Source: Prevotellaceae bacterium UBA1075
GTDB taxonomy: Bacteria; Bacteroidota; Bacteroidia; Bacteroidales; Bacteroidaceae
Length of the DNA: 48,887 nucleotides
Assembly: GCA_002316015.1 (NCBI GenBank)
Contig: DCCS01000024.1
Span: forward strand, 6,873-55,759
Reading direction: 5' to 3'
Shown: piece after piece, positions 1 to 8,953 of the stretch
Numbering within the stretch: the first letter of the stretch is position 1
Layout: every line of letters begins with the position of its first letter
Program-made: the position numbers and the translations under genes
Notes under the pieces: model-generated
Databases searched by the model: none
What the model was told of the DNA's origin: nothing
What the model saw: the letters and a program-made list of their open reading frames with translations, nothing else

Positions 1-19
1 GCGGATGCAGCGCACTGCG
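1..19 (-). repeat. Partial copy of the 22-nt dispersed repeat
   Basis: Read on the minus strand these 19 bases match the 22-nt tandem repeat found at 15551-15616 (CGCAGTGCGCTGCATCCGC). The window edge cuts it, so the number of units further left is unknown. The closely related array at 39819-39884 differs at a few positions. The copy lies just upstream of the B3/B4-domain gene. Confidence 0.7.
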
Positions 20-65
20 TTGGAGCAGCCAGAGAAGAGTAAGGCAGAGGATAACAGACAAAGGA

Positions 66-728
66 ATGAAGATAAACGTATCAGAGGAGGTGAGGACAGC
101 TTGCCCCGCATTTGTGGGCGCTGCAGTGAGCCTCACATTGACCAACACTGACTATAGTCCCCAGCTGTGGGCGGAAATCAACCGCGAACTGGATGAGTAC
201 CGCCTGCGCTACACCACCGAGAGCATCAAGGACATGCCCTCCATACAGGCCACGCGCCGTGCCTACAAGGCATTGGGCAAGGATCCCAGCCGCTACCGCC
301 CCAGCGGGGAGGCGTTGGTCAGGCGCACGCTGCAGGGAAAGAACCTCTACAGGATAAATACAGCGGTTGACCTTGTCAACCTGGCCAGCATCGCCTATGG
401 CTACAGCATAGGCGGCTTTGATGCCGACAGGATAGTGGGGGACACGCTCACCCTGGGTGTCGGGCGCGAGGGAGAGCCTTACGAGGGCATCGGCCGCGGG
501 CTGGTGAACATCTGCGGCTTGCCTGTCTATCGCGACGCGGCGGGCGGGATAGGCACTCCCACCACCGACAATGAGCGCACCAAACTCTCCCTTGCCACCA
601 CCCATCTGCTGGCCATCGTCAATGGCTATGACGGCAACCGCCCGCAGGTGGAGCAGTGTGCCCGGTATGTGCAGCAGTTGGCCGGGCGTTTTGCCGAGGG
701 CAGGGACGCGCGCCTCCTGTGGTTCTGA
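66..728 (+). CDS. B3/B4 tRNA-binding-domain protein
   Basis: A 220-residue free-standing B3/B4 domain, the fold found in the beta subunit of phenylalanyl-tRNA synthetase where it handles mischarged tRNA. The family signature is visible in the segments NTAVDLVNLASIAYG (about residues 97-111), GGFDADRI and GGIGTPTTDNERTK (about 160-173). Free-standing members are common in Bacteroidota and other bacteria; their substrate is not firmly known, and a tRNA or amino-acid editing role is only inference from the domain. The start at ATG 66 is preceded by an AAGGA stretch and gives a full-length domain. It stands alone, convergent with the glycosyltransferase at 841-1677. No signal peptide, so cytoplasmic. 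Confidence 0.85.
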   Translation: MKINVSEEVRTACPAFVGAAVSLTLTNTDYSPQLWAEINRELDEYRLRYTTESIKDMPSIQATRRAYKALGKDPSRYRPSGEALVRRTLQGKNLYRINTAVDLVNLASIAYGYSIGGFDADRIVGDTLTLGVGREGEPYEGIGRGLVNICGLPVYRDAAGGIGTPTTDNERTKLSLATTHLLAIVNGYDGNRPQVEQCARYVQQLAGRFAEGRDARLLWF

Positions 729-744
729 GCCCTAGTGCAGCCCG

Positions 745-805
745 CACGCCCCTGCCTGCCTACAGGCGGCGGGGGCGTGATGCGTGCTGCCTGCTGGCAG
801 GCAGC
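745..805. terminator. Hairpins between convergent genes
   Basis: Two consecutive hairpins fill the spacer between the convergent genes ending at 728 and 841. The first (745-779) has an outer stem CACGCCCC/GGGGCGTG and an inner stem GCCTG/CAGGC. The second (786-805) has a 9-bp stem GCTGCCTGC/GCAGGCAGC. Neither is followed by a good T-run on either strand, so termination is inferred from position and stem strength. Confidence 0.45.
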
Positions 806-840
806 GCAGTTGCGGTGTCTGGAGTTGCCTGTCGCAGCCC

Positions 841-1677
841 TTATCCAAACAGGTCTTTCAGGAGAAACTTCACCCCGTTTCTCACAATCTTCCAGTCCCG
901 CGCGAGCGGTTTCATGTCCATGGCATGGCGGAGCTTGTTCCTCAGCACGGCCTCGCGTCCCAGGTTCTTGTTCTCCCTTGCCGCCATTCTTTGCTCGGCC
1001 TGGCTGCCCTGGCTGGCCGCCGTGTGGCCAAACACCAGTGCAGCCACCTGGGCACGTTCCCTGGCCGCCAGCCCTTTCTGTGTGGACGAGATGCCGTCCA
1101 TGAAGTAGATGGACACGATGGATGGCAGGCTTCTGTAGGAGGCGTGGTGCAGGTGCCAGCAAGTGGCAAACTGCTCCCAGTCGCTCATGATGCGGTGTGA
1201 CTCATTGAACGGGTGCTGCCTCATGAGGCTGGTGCGCGTGAAGAGGGACTGGTGGCAGAGCGAGTTGACCAGGATGAAGCCCACGCTCATGCTGGCAGGC
1301 GGCATCCAGGTTCTGGCCTCCTGCCCCTTCATGAACACGGCTCCCCCTGCGCAGAAGTCGGCCTCGCCGAGCAGAGGCACGCACTGCTCGAGCACCATGG
1401 GCGAGAAGAACATGTCGCCCGAGTTCATGAAGAGGCAGTACTCGCTGCTGGCCCTGGCCACTGCCTTGTTCATGGCATTGTAGATGCCATGGTCGTGCTC
1501 GCTCACCCAGTAGTCGATGCGCGGCTCGTGCTCGATGTATTCGCGGCTTCCGTCGGTGGAGCCGCCGTCGATGACGATGTACTCAAAGTCCTGGAACGTC
1601 TGTGCCACAACGGTGGGGACGGTGCGTCGCAGCCCCTCCAGGTTGTTGTAGTTGATGGTGATCACAGTCAGTGTCAT
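841..1677 (-). CDS. Family 2 glycosyltransferase
   Basis: A 278-residue cytoplasmic GT-A-fold glycosyltransferase of the WcaA/colanic-acid type. The N-terminal Rossmann-like region begins TVITINYNNLEGL; the nucleotide-binding segment VIDGGSTDGS lies at about residues 36-45; the metal-site region reads FMNSGDMF where other families have DxD. The invariant EHDHGIYNAMNKA segment of this subfamily is present. It would transfer a sugar from a nucleotide-sugar donor to an envelope glycan; donor and acceptor cannot be read from sequence. It is the last gene of a leftward cluster (two more glycosyltransferases and gluQ), 107 bases after gluQ. ATG at 1677 begins directly at the beta-strand of the fold, so no N-terminal extension is likely. 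Confidence 0.9.
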   Translation of the reverse strand: MTLTVITINYNNLEGLRRTVPTVVAQTFQDFEYIVIDGGSTDGSREYIEHEPRIDYWVSEHDHGIYNAMNKAVARASSEYCLFMNSGDMFFSPMVLEQCVPLLGEADFCAGGAVFMKGQEARTWMPPASMSVGFILVNSLCHQSLFTRTSLMRQHPFNESHRIMSDWEQFATCWHLHHASYRSLPSIVSIYFMDGISSTQKGLAARERAQVAALVFGHTAASQGSQAEQRMAARENKNLGREAVLRNKLRHAMDMKPLARDWKIVRNGVKFLLKDLFG

Positions 1678-1784
1678 GCTCTATCTGATACGTTTGTGCT
1701 CAGGGCAGGCAACCATCGTGTCCCGCAGGATGCGGGGCATGGGGAGGGTCTTGCCGTGAGCGTGTGCTTGAATATGGCGATGCC

Positions 1785-2828
1785 CTATAGGGGGCACCCG
1801 ATGTCCTCGCGCGGGACTTTGCTCCAGGCAAACAGGGGGATGAGGCTCCTGGCCTCGCGTGGGCTGTCGTCGGGGGCGAGTCCGGCCAGGTGGGCCAGTT
1901 GGCCGATCAGTTGCTGAGGCGAGAAGCGCGCACGCAGCACGCCCATGTCGAGCGACTTGTCCCGCTTGGACAGCCTCTGCCCGCTGGCGTTGACGAGCAG
2001 CGGGATGTGCGCGAAGGCAGGAGGCTCGTGGCCCAGCAGCCTGGCCACATACATCTGCTGGGGAGCCGATAGCAGGAGGTCGCGGCCGCGCACCACCTCG
2101 GTCACGCCCATCAGCGCGTCATCCACCACCACTGCCAGCTGGTAGGCCCAGGCCTGGTCGCGCCTGCGCACGATGAAGTCCCCGCACTGCGAGGCCAGAT
2201 TGACGCTCACCTGGCCATAGTGCCTGTCCAGGCAGCGCACCATGGCCAGTGGCTCGGGGGGCACCATCAGGCGCAGTGCGGCCTGGCCCGCCTGCCCTGC
2301 GGGGCTGCCCTGCGGGGCGTGGGGGAATACTTGGGCGGCTGTGCCGTGCGGGTGGTCATCCACTCCCTCCTCCAGAATTCGCTTCCAGGGGAGCACGACC
2401 GATGGCCGGCAAGTGCCCTTGTACACCACCCGCCCGTCACTCTCGTGCGGAGCCTGGGTGGCCATGATGTCGGCACGGGTGCAGGTGCAGGGGTACACCA
2501 GTCCCGCCCCTTGCAGCCGCGCGAGTGCCTCCTCGTAGAGCCCTCCGCGCCCACTCTGCCAGTAGGGGCCGTTGCTGCCGCCCACCCTGGGGCCTTCGTC
2601 CCATTCCAGCCCCAGCCACAGCAGGTCGTCCATCAGAGTCTCGGCAGATTCCCTGTGCGAGCGTTGCGGGTCGAGGTCCTCGATGCGCAGCAGCCACTCC
2701 CCGCCCTGGCTCTTGGCCGAGAGCCACGACATGAGGGCGGCAAACACGTTGCCCAGGTGCATGCGTCCTGTGGGCGAGGGGGCAAAGCGGCCCTTCACAG
2801 GCCGGTGGTGGGGGAGGGGTGTGTTCAT
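1785..2828 (-). CDS. gluQ: Glutamyl-Q tRNA(Asp) synthetase
   Basis: A 347-residue class I synthetase-like enzyme that attaches glutamate to the queuosine base at position 34 of tRNA-Asp. It has the GluRS catalytic core but no anticodon-binding domain. The ATP-binding motifs are FAPSPTGRMHLGN (HIGH type, residues about 15-27) and LSKRDKS (KMSKS type, about 286-292). Zinc ligands of the GluQ type are visible: CTC in YPCTCTRAD, then the Tyr and Cys of VVYKGTCR. ATG 2828 was chosen because its A-T-G overlaps the TGA of the upstream glycosyltransferase (ATGA, bases 2825-2828), which implies translational coupling; longer in-frame starts would run far into that gene. At about 350 residues it is slightly longer than the usual 290-310, from the region around residues 145-175. 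Confidence 0.93.
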   Translation of the reverse strand: MNTPLPHHRPVKGRFAPSPTGRMHLGNVFAALMSWLSAKSQGGEWLLRIEDLDPQRSHRESAETLMDDLLWLGLEWDEGPRVGGSNGPYWQSGRGGLYEEALARLQGAGLVYPCTCTRADIMATQAPHESDGRVVYKGTCRPSVVLPWKRILEEGVDDHPHGTAAQVFPHAPQGSPAGQAGQAALRLMVPPEPLAMVRCLDRHYGQVSVNLASQCGDFIVRRRDQAWAYQLAVVVDDALMGVTEVVRGRDLLLSAPQQMYVARLLGHEPPAFAHIPLLVNASGQRLSKRDKSLDMGVLRARFSPQQLIGQLAHLAGLAPDDSPREARSLIPLFAWSKVPREDIGCPL

Positions 2829-3859
2829 CCGGTAGTGTTTTCCAGTCGGGTCTTGTGGGTGAGCAGTCTCATCAGGCAGTCGGGCCAGGGATGTGGCAGG
2901 CGCAGCATGAGGCTGTACAGCCAGTAGCCGGGGGTGTAGGTGCGCACGGGCAGGGGCAGCAGGTGCTCGCCGGCCAGCGTGGCCATGCGGTGGCTGCGCC
3001 TGGCAGGGTCGCACTCCAGCCGGTACACATTATATATATAGTCGCCTGTCAGTTGTTCCACCCGCCGCGTGAGTGCGGCCTTCTCCAGGGGCGGCAGGGT
3101 GCTGGCCGCGTTGCGCAGGCGGCGCGTGATGTCCATCAGGTCATCGAGCCGGCGCGACCTCTGCTGGCTGGTGTGGGTGTGGGTGATGCTGTGCGTGCGC
3201 TGGCGGTAGTAGTAGGCGGCGGCTGGGATGTCGCGCGTGCTGTGCATCCTGAGCAGCAGCAGCGGTGTGAAGAGTTCGTCCTCGTGGGTCAGTCCGGTGG
3301 CAAAGCGGAGTTTGCCCAGCCGGCTTCGGCGGAACAGGTAGCAGCAGGCCGAGGCGCGCATGTTGTGGCGCAGCAGGTACTCTGTACCGCTCTCCATGGG
3401 TTTCGGGACGGCGGTGGCGGCCTTTCCGGGGCATCGGGTGTCCTTCTCCCCGCTGGCGGCTGGCGGTGTCTGCGGCACCCGGGTGGTGAAGCGGAACAGG
3501 ATGATGTCGGCGTCCAGCGCGCTCCTGGGGCAAAGGCTGCAATAGGCGCGGGGCAGCAAGGCGTCATCGGCATCCACAAACTGCACATATTCGCCCCTGG
3601 CCAGGGCCAGTCCTGCGTTGCGCGCGGCGGAGAGCCCCTGGTTTTCCTGCCGTATGTAGCGTATGCCGCGGTCCATCTGCCTGAGCGCGTCCTCTGGCGA
3701 GACCATGCTCCCGTCGTCCACCACGATAATCTCGAATGCCCCCTCGCTCATGCCCCGCCCCGTCATCATAGCGCGCACGCGCAGCACACTCCGCACACAC
3801 TCGGCCAGGAGCGGGAGCGGCTCGTCGTAATAAGTGATGATGAAGGATATCAGTGGCAT
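2825..3859 (-). CDS. Family 2 glycosyltransferase
   Basis: A 344-residue GT-A glycosyltransferase. The start ATG 3859 begins MPLISFIITYYDEPLPLL, the first strand of the fold. The donor-binding motif VVDDGSMVSP and the DxD-type metal site FVDADDALLP are both present; the QGLSAARNAGLALARGEY segment between them is typical of family 2. The C-terminal half is basic and ends near a hydrophobic stretch (YWLYSLMLRL) that may touch the membrane. It overlaps the upstream glycosyltransferase by 10 bases and the downstream gluQ by 4, so the three are one transcript. Substrates unknown; lipopolysaccharide or capsule synthesis is inferred from family. Confidence 0.92.
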   Translation of the reverse strand: MPLISFIITYYDEPLPLLAECVRSVLRVRAMMTGRGMSEGAFEIIVVDDGSMVSPEDALRQMDRGIRYIRQENQGLSAARNAGLALARGEYVQFVDADDALLPRAYCSLCPRSALDADIILFRFTTRVPQTPPAASGEKDTRCPGKAATAVPKPMESGTEYLLRHNMRASACCYLFRRSRLGKLRFATGLTHEDELFTPLLLLRMHSTRDIPAAAYYYRQRTHSITHTHTSQQRSRRLDDLMDITRRLRNAASTLPPLEKAALTRRVEQLTGDYIYNVYRLECDPARRSHRMATLAGEHLLPLPVRTYTPGYWLYSLMLRLPHPWPDCLMRLLTHKTRLENTTG

Positions 3860-4692
3860 GACTGGTGCAGGCGGCACAGGAGTTTGACAAGGGGCCATCC
3901 GAGCAGCGTCCTGCCCGTGAGGCGGTACACGTCCAGCTGGCGGCAGAGCATGCTGTGGTACAGCCTCCACCCGTGTGGCGGGAGCATGTGCGTGTGCGTC
4001 AGGCGCACTGCCCGCATCTGTGCTTCGAGCAGCTGTGCCAGTGCCTCGCCGCTGGCGGTGGCCGTGATGCCGCTGTGGTTCCAGTGGTAGATGTACATGC
4101 CACGGCCGGTGGTCTGTACCCTTGCGGGCAAGGCCAGCAGGTGCGGTATGGTCCACATGTCCTCGAACACACGGCCCATGGGGAACTGCACCTGGCTGAA
4201 GAGTGCCCTGCGGTAAACCTTGTTGCAGGCGTATGTGTGCTCCCATGCCTCGGTCTCCAGCCAGTAGGAGCGGGACGAGGGCCATCGCCTGTCGGGCAGC
4301 GTGAGGTCATGCTGCGTGCTGTGCCCGGCATGCACGCGCATGGGGAACTCCAGGATGTCGGTGTCGACGTTCCCGGCCAGCAAGTCCAGCAGCATGGGGT
4401 AGGTGCCATCGGCCACCTCGTCATCGGCGTCCACAAAGGTCACATAGCGTCCCCGGGCCATGTGCAGGCCGGCATTGCGCGCGTCACTCAGCCCCCCGTT
4501 GTGCTTGTGGCACACGCTCACCATGGGGTAGCGTGCCGCCCAGCGGTCGGCCATGAGCCCGCTCCCGTCGGTGCTTCCGTCGTCGATGAGCAGCACCTCC
4601 ATGCCGTCTGTCTGCTGCCTCAGGACGCTCTCCAGGCAGCGCGCGAGTGTGTCGCGTGAGTTGTATATGGGTATGATGACGGACAGTTCCAT
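3850..4692 (-). CDS. Family 2 glycosyltransferase
   Basis: A 280-residue GT-A glycosyltransferase, first gene of the leftward operon. From ATG 4692 it starts MELSVIIPIYNSRDTL; the motifs LIDDGSTDGSG and FVDADDEVAD (DxD site) and the linking segment NGGLSDARNAGLHMARG are intact. It is paralogous to the next gene in general plan but not a recent duplicate. An upstream in-frame ATG at 4752 lies beyond the promoter-like element at 4722-4752, so the internal ATG was chosen. Likely role: adding one sugar to an envelope glycan from the cytoplasmic face. Confidence 0.92.
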   Translation of the reverse strand: MELSVIIPIYNSRDTLARCLESVLRQQTDGMEVLLIDDGSTDGSGLMADRWAARYPMVSVCHKHNGGLSDARNAGLHMARGRYVTFVDADDEVADGTYPMLLDLLAGNVDTDILEFPMRVHAGHSTQHDLTLPDRRWPSSRSYWLETEAWEHTYACNKVYRRALFSQVQFPMGRVFEDMWTIPHLLALPARVQTTGRGMYIYHWNHSGITATASGEALAQLLEAQMRAVRLTHTHMLPPHGWRLYHSMLCRQLDVYRLTGRTLLGWPLVKLLCRLHQSCH

Positions 4693-4721
4693 GCTCTTTG
4701 CCGGGAATTTTCCCCCATGGG

Positions 4722-4752
4722 CAAAGTTATGAAAAAAGGCTGTCCCCACCAA
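4722..4752 (-). promoter_or_regulatory. Promoter of the glycosyltransferase operon
   Basis: On the minus strand a -33 TTG (4752-4750), a 20-base spacer and a perfect -7 box TAACTTTG (4729-4722) match the Bacteroidota TTTG/TAnnTTTG arrangement. The ATG at 4692 lies about 30 bases downstream. Confidence 0.65.
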
Positions 4753-4792
4753 TATTCCCCACCGAAAAGGCGTGGAGAAGTGGATTTCTCAT

Positions 4793-4800
4793 TACCTTTG
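4793..4800 (+). promoter_or_regulatory. -7 box in front of topB
   Basis: TACCTTTG matches the Bacteroidota -7 consensus TAnnTTTG exactly and lies 22 bases before the topB start. I see no TTG at the usual -33 distance, so only the -7 element is supported. Confidence 0.55.
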
Positions 4801-4821
4801 CCCTCGACAAAAAGACCGAGA

Positions 4822-6660
4822 ATGATAGTATGCATAGCCGAGAAACCCTCCGTGGCACGTGACATTGCGCACATCCTGGGGGCCGACAGGCAGAGGGACG
4901 GGTACATGGAGGGCAATGGCTACCAGGTGACCTGGACGTTCGGGCACCTGTGTGAGCTCAAGGAACCGGCCGACTACACGCCCATGTGGAAGGCATGGAG
5001 CCTGGGTCGCCTGCCCATGATACCGCCCCGGTTCGGCATCAAGCTCAAGGCCGACCAGGGAGTCGAGAAGCAGTTCCACACCATCGCGACGCTCATGAGC
5101 CAGGCCACGGAGATAGTGAACTGCGGTGATGCCGGCCAGGAGGGCGAACTCATCCAGCGCTGGGTGATGCTCAAGGCAAAGGTGTCATGCCCGGTGAAGA
5201 GGCTGTGGATCAACAGCCTGACTGAGGATGCCATACGCCAGGGATTCCAGTCGCTCAAGGACCAGGGCGAGTACCAGGGGCTCTACGAGGCGGGACTGAT
5301 GCGCGCTATCAGCGACTGGCTCCTGGGCATGAACGCCACCAGGCTCTACACCGGACGCTATGCATCGGGCAGGCAGGTGCTGAGCGTGGGGCGCGTGCAG
5401 ACACCCACGCTGGCTCTCATCGTCAACCGCCAGCGCGAGATAGCGCACTTCGAGCCCGTGCCCTACTGGGTGCTCACGACCGTCTATCGCGGCGTGACCT
5501 TCACGGCGGTGATGGAGGAGGGCGAGCGGGGCTTCCGCACACGCGGGGAGGGCGAGGCGGCCCTGGCCTCGATGGGCGAACTGCCGTTCACCGTGACCGA
5601 CATACAGAAGAAGAAGGGCACCGAGGCACCCCCGCGCCTCTTCGACCTCACGAGCCTGCAGATGGAGTGCAACCACAAGTACGGCTTCAGCGCCGACCTC
5701 ACGCTCCAGCTCATACAGTCGCTCTATGAGAAGAAGCTCACCACTTACCCGCGCGTGGACACCACCTTCCTGCCCGATGACGTGTACCCCAAGTGCCCGC
5801 AGATACTCAACGGGCTCAGGGCGTACTTCCCCCTGATGGAGCGCATCAAGGGCAAGCCACTGAAAAAGAGCAAGAAGGTCTTCGACAACAGCAAAGTGAC
5901 CGACCACCATGCCATCATCCCCACGGGCGTGCCCGCCAGCGGGATGAGCGAGATGGAGGGGAAGGTGTACGACCTGATAGCGCGCCGCTTCATCGCGGCC
6001 TTCCATCCCGACTGCCTGTTCAATGCCACCACCGTGCTGGGGCAGGTGGCCGATGTGAGGTTCAAGGCTACGGGCAAGGTGACCACCGACCCGGGCTGGA
6101 AGGTGGTGATGGGGCAGCAGGACAGCGAACAGCCACAGGACAAGGACCGCCAGCTGCCCGACTTCCGCAAGGGGGAAAGCGGGCCGCACACGCCCGACCT
6201 GGCCGAGAAGAAGACCACCCCGCCAAAGCCCTATACCGAGGCAACCCTGCTGAGAGCCATGGAGACAGCGGGCAAGATGGTGGATGACGAGGAACTGCGC
6301 GACGCGCTCAAGGAGAATGGCATCGGGCGTCCCAGCACGCGCGCGGCCATCATCGAGACACTCTTCAGACGGCATTATATAAGGAAGGAGAAGAAGAACC
6401 TGTGGGCGACACCCACGGGCGAAGAACTCATTGACCTCATCCACGAGGACTTGCTCAAGAGTGCGGAGCTCACCGGGCGATGGGAGCGGAAGCTCAGGCA
6501 GATAGAGCGGCACGAGTATGAGGCGGCTGCCTTCCTGGCAGAACTGAAGCAGATGGTGACCGACCTGGTGCAGACCGTGATGTCAGACCCCACTCCCCGA
6601 CGCGTGACCGTGACGGTGGACGAGCCGGAGGGCAGGAAAGGCAATAAAAAGAAGAAGTAA
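4822..6660 (+). CDS. topB: DNA topoisomerase III
   Basis: A 612-residue type IA topoisomerase that cuts one strand, passes the other and reseals, acting in decatenation and resolution of recombination intermediates. The Toprim domain opens at MIVCIAEKPSVARDIA (catalytic Glu in AEKPS) and carries the acidic DAGQEGELI motif. The active-site tyrosine is Tyr309 in TTYPRVDTTFLP. Domain III/IV motifs GRVQTPTL and the C-terminal GIGRPSTRA are present. It lacks zinc-ribbon repeats after the core and ends in a basic lysine-rich tail, usual for Bacteroidota TopB of about 600-700 residues. ATG 4822 was chosen because the Toprim fold begins there and the -7 box at 4793-4800 lies just upstream; a longer in-frame ATG at 4717 would precede that promoter. 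Confidence 0.96.
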   Translation: MIVCIAEKPSVARDIAHILGADRQRDGYMEGNGYQVTWTFGHLCELKEPADYTPMWKAWSLGRLPMIPPRFGIKLKADQGVEKQFHTIATLMSQATEIVNCGDAGQEGELIQRWVMLKAKVSCPVKRLWINSLTEDAIRQGFQSLKDQGEYQGLYEAGLMRAISDWLLGMNATRLYTGRYASGRQVLSVGRVQTPTLALIVNRQREIAHFEPVPYWVLTTVYRGVTFTAVMEEGERGFRTRGEGEAALASMGELPFTVTDIQKKKGTEAPPRLFDLTSLQMECNHKYGFSADLTLQLIQSLYEKKLTTYPRVDTTFLPDDVYPKCPQILNGLRAYFPLMERIKGKPLKKSKKVFDNSKVTDHHAIIPTGVPASGMSEMEGKVYDLIARRFIAAFHPDCLFNATTVLGQVADVRFKATGKVTTDPGWKVVMGQQDSEQPQDKDRQLPDFRKGESGPHTPDLAEKKTTPPKPYTEATLLRAMETAGKMVDDEELRDALKENGIGRPSTRAAIIETLFRRHYIRKEKKNLWATPTGEELIDLIHEDLLKSAELTGRWERKLRQIERHEYEAAAFLAELKQMVTDLVQTVMSDPTPRRVTVTVDEPEGRKGNKKKK

Positions 6661-6820
6661 AGCGTTATATAGGATATAAGGTTGTGAGGTTTTTAGATTA
6701 ACAGGTCACAGGATGGTGTGGGGCTGTGGTGCGGGCCACGGAGTGCCGGCGTGAGGCTGGGCAATCCCGCGACCTTGTGGCCTGAAGCCCACGCGACCCA
6801 AGCCCCAATGACTTGGACAG

Positions 6821-8953
6821 ATGAAACAGGCGAACTTGCTATACGTCTTGACATGGACACGGAGACAATGGAAATTTTCCCCCATGGCCATCGGAGCGGC
6901 ACTCATGGTGCTGCTCACCGCGTGTGGCGCGGAGACGAATGTGAAGAAGGGCGACCAGTTCTTTGCCATCGGGGAGTACTTCGACGCGGCAGCGGAATAC
7001 AAGAAGGCATACTCACGCACGGCCATCAAGGACAAGCCCAAGCGTGCCGAACGCGCCTGGAAGATGGCCGAGTGCTACAGGCGCATCAACTACACAGCCA
7101 AGGCGAAGGGCGCGTACCAGAACGCCTTGCGCTATCATTACCCCGACACGCTCAATCTCTTGTACCTGGCACAGATGCAGCACAGGATGGGAGACTACAA
7201 GAACGCGCGGAAGAGTTACGACGCTTACCTGGAACTGAGGCCAAACGACACGCTCGCCATCAACGGGCGCATGGGCTGCATGCTGGCTCCCGTGTGGAAG
7301 AAGCGTCCCACGCTCTATACCGTGAAGAAGGAGCCCGTGCTCAACGGACGGCGGTCGGACTACTCGCCCGCGCTCTTTGGCGATGAGTGGGACCAGTTGT
7401 ACTTCACCACCACACGGCCGCAGATAGCGTCGGGCGAGATAAGCGGCATCACAGGTGTCAAGAGTGCGGACATCTGGATGAGCAAGAAGGACGACAAGGG
7501 GAAATGGGAACAGCCCGTTGCCGTCGAGGGCGGGCTCAACAGCGAGTACGAGGAGGGCGCGTGCAGTTTCTCGCCCGACGGGCACACGATGTACCTCACG
7601 CGCTGCACCTTTGACCCCGACTACCCCCGATATGCCGAGATATTCACCAGCACGCGTTCCGACGCTTCCTGGAGTGCTCCCCAGCGCCTGCAGATAAGCA
7701 AGGACACGCTCTCTAGTTACGCGCACCCCGCTGTGAGCCCCGATGGGAAGTGGCTCTATTTCGTGAGTGACATGCCTGGCGGTGCGGGAGGCCTGGATAT
7801 ATGGCGGGTGGCCCTTACCGAGCACGGCATGGGCGGCGCCGAGAACCTTGGGCAGCCCATCAATACGCCCGGAAATGAGATGTTCCCCACGTTCCGCCCC
7901 AATGGCGAATTGTATTTCTCCAGCGACGGACACCCGGGAATGGGTGGCCTTGACCTCTTCCGGGCCGAGTGTGACAGTGCCGGGCACTGGAAGGTGGAGA
8001 ACCTCCAGAGTCCGATGAACAGCAATGGGGATGATTTCGGAATGACTTTCGAGGGGCTGCACAACCGGGGCTTCTTCAGCACCAGCCGTGGTGACGCGCG
8101 CGGGTGGGACCACATCATGTCCTTTGAGTGCCCCGAAGTCCTGCAGACGGTCAAGGGATGGGTGTATGAGAAAGACGGATACGAACTGCCCGAGGGGCTG
8201 GTGTACATGGTGGGCGATGACGGCACCAACCTCAAGCTGAGCGTACGCGGTGACGGCTCCTTCACCCAGGAGGTGAAGCCGCGTGTGCGTTATGTGTTCC
8301 TGGGCACTTGCAAGGGCTACCTCAACCACAAGGAGGAACTGACCGTGGACACCAGCAGCGTGAGCCGTGAGTATGTGCTGCAGTTCCCCCTGGCAAGCAT
8401 CAACGTGCCTGTGCTCGTACGCAACGTGTTCTATGCCTTTGACAGTGCTGAGCTCACAGAGAACAGCACCATGGCACTGGACAGCTTGGTGGACCTCCTC
8501 AACGAGAACCCCAATGTGACCATTGAACTGGCCGCTCACTGTGACTATCGGGGCAAGGACGAGTACAACCTGCGGCTGAGCCAGCGGCGTGCCGAGAGTG
8601 TGGTCAACTATCTCCTTGCGCATGGGATAGCCCAGGACCGCCTTACGCCCGTAGGGTATGGCGAGAGCCGTCCCAAGGTGGTGACGCGCAAGATAGCCGA
8701 GCAGAACACTTTCCTGCACGAGGGTGACACGCTCACCGAGGCTTTCATCAAGGCTCTGCCCGACACGGCGCAGCAGGAGCGGTGCAATTCGCTCAACCGC
8801 CGCACGGAGTTCAAGGTGCTGCGCACCACCTACGGACTCTTTGACATGCCTTCTCCTGCATCCAAAGAGCCCGCGCCCAGTGCCCCTGGAAACACATCGG
8901 GCAGTGCCGCGTCCACACTCAAGGAGGCTCTTCCCTTGGATGGGAAGAGGTAG
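6821..8953 (+). CDS. porE: PorE-like OmpA/beta-propeller lipoprotein
   Basis: A 710-residue outer-membrane-associated lipoprotein. After an n-region with two arginines and a hydrophobic stretch, the lipobox LLTAC puts the lipidated cysteine at residue 35. Domains in order: TPR-like helices (about 40-150), a PD40/WD40-type beta-propeller with repeated SPDGxxLYFxS strands (about 175-440), a carboxypeptidase-regulatory-like beta domain (about 445-530), and a C-terminal OmpA peptidoglycan-binding domain (about 540-660) with the conserved Asp/Arg pattern in DEYNLRLSQRRAESV. This order is that of Porphyromonas PorE, which ties the type IX secretion machine to peptidoglycan. No other secretion genes lie nearby, so a T9SS role is family inference; a general PD40/OmpA anchor is the alternative. 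Confidence 0.85.
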   Translation: MKQANLLYVLTWTRRQWKFSPMAIGAALMVLLTACGAETNVKKGDQFFAIGEYFDAAAEYKKAYSRTAIKDKPKRAERAWKMAECYRRINYTAKAKGAYQNALRYHYPDTLNLLYLAQMQHRMGDYKNARKSYDAYLELRPNDTLAINGRMGCMLAPVWKKRPTLYTVKKEPVLNGRRSDYSPALFGDEWDQLYFTTTRPQIASGEISGITGVKSADIWMSKKDDKGKWEQPVAVEGGLNSEYEEGACSFSPDGHTMYLTRCTFDPDYPRYAEIFTSTRSDASWSAPQRLQISKDTLSSYAHPAVSPDGKWLYFVSDMPGGAGGLDIWRVALTEHGMGGAENLGQPINTPGNEMFPTFRPNGELYFSSDGHPGMGGLDLFRAECDSAGHWKVENLQSPMNSNGDDFGMTFEGLHNRGFFSTSRGDARGWDHIMSFECPEVLQTVKGWVYEKDGYELPEGLVYMVGDDGTNLKLSVRGDGSFTQEVKPRVRYVFLGTCKGYLNHKEELTVDTSSVSREYVLQFPLASINVPVLVRNVFYAFDSAELTENSTMALDSLVDLLNENPNVTIELAAHCDYRGKDEYNLRLSQRRAESVVNYLLAHGIAQDRLTPVGYGESRPKVVTRKIAEQNTFLHEGDTLTEAFIKALPDTAQQERCNSLNRRTEFKVLRTTYGLFDMPSPASKEPAPSAPGNTSGSAASTLKEALPLDGKR

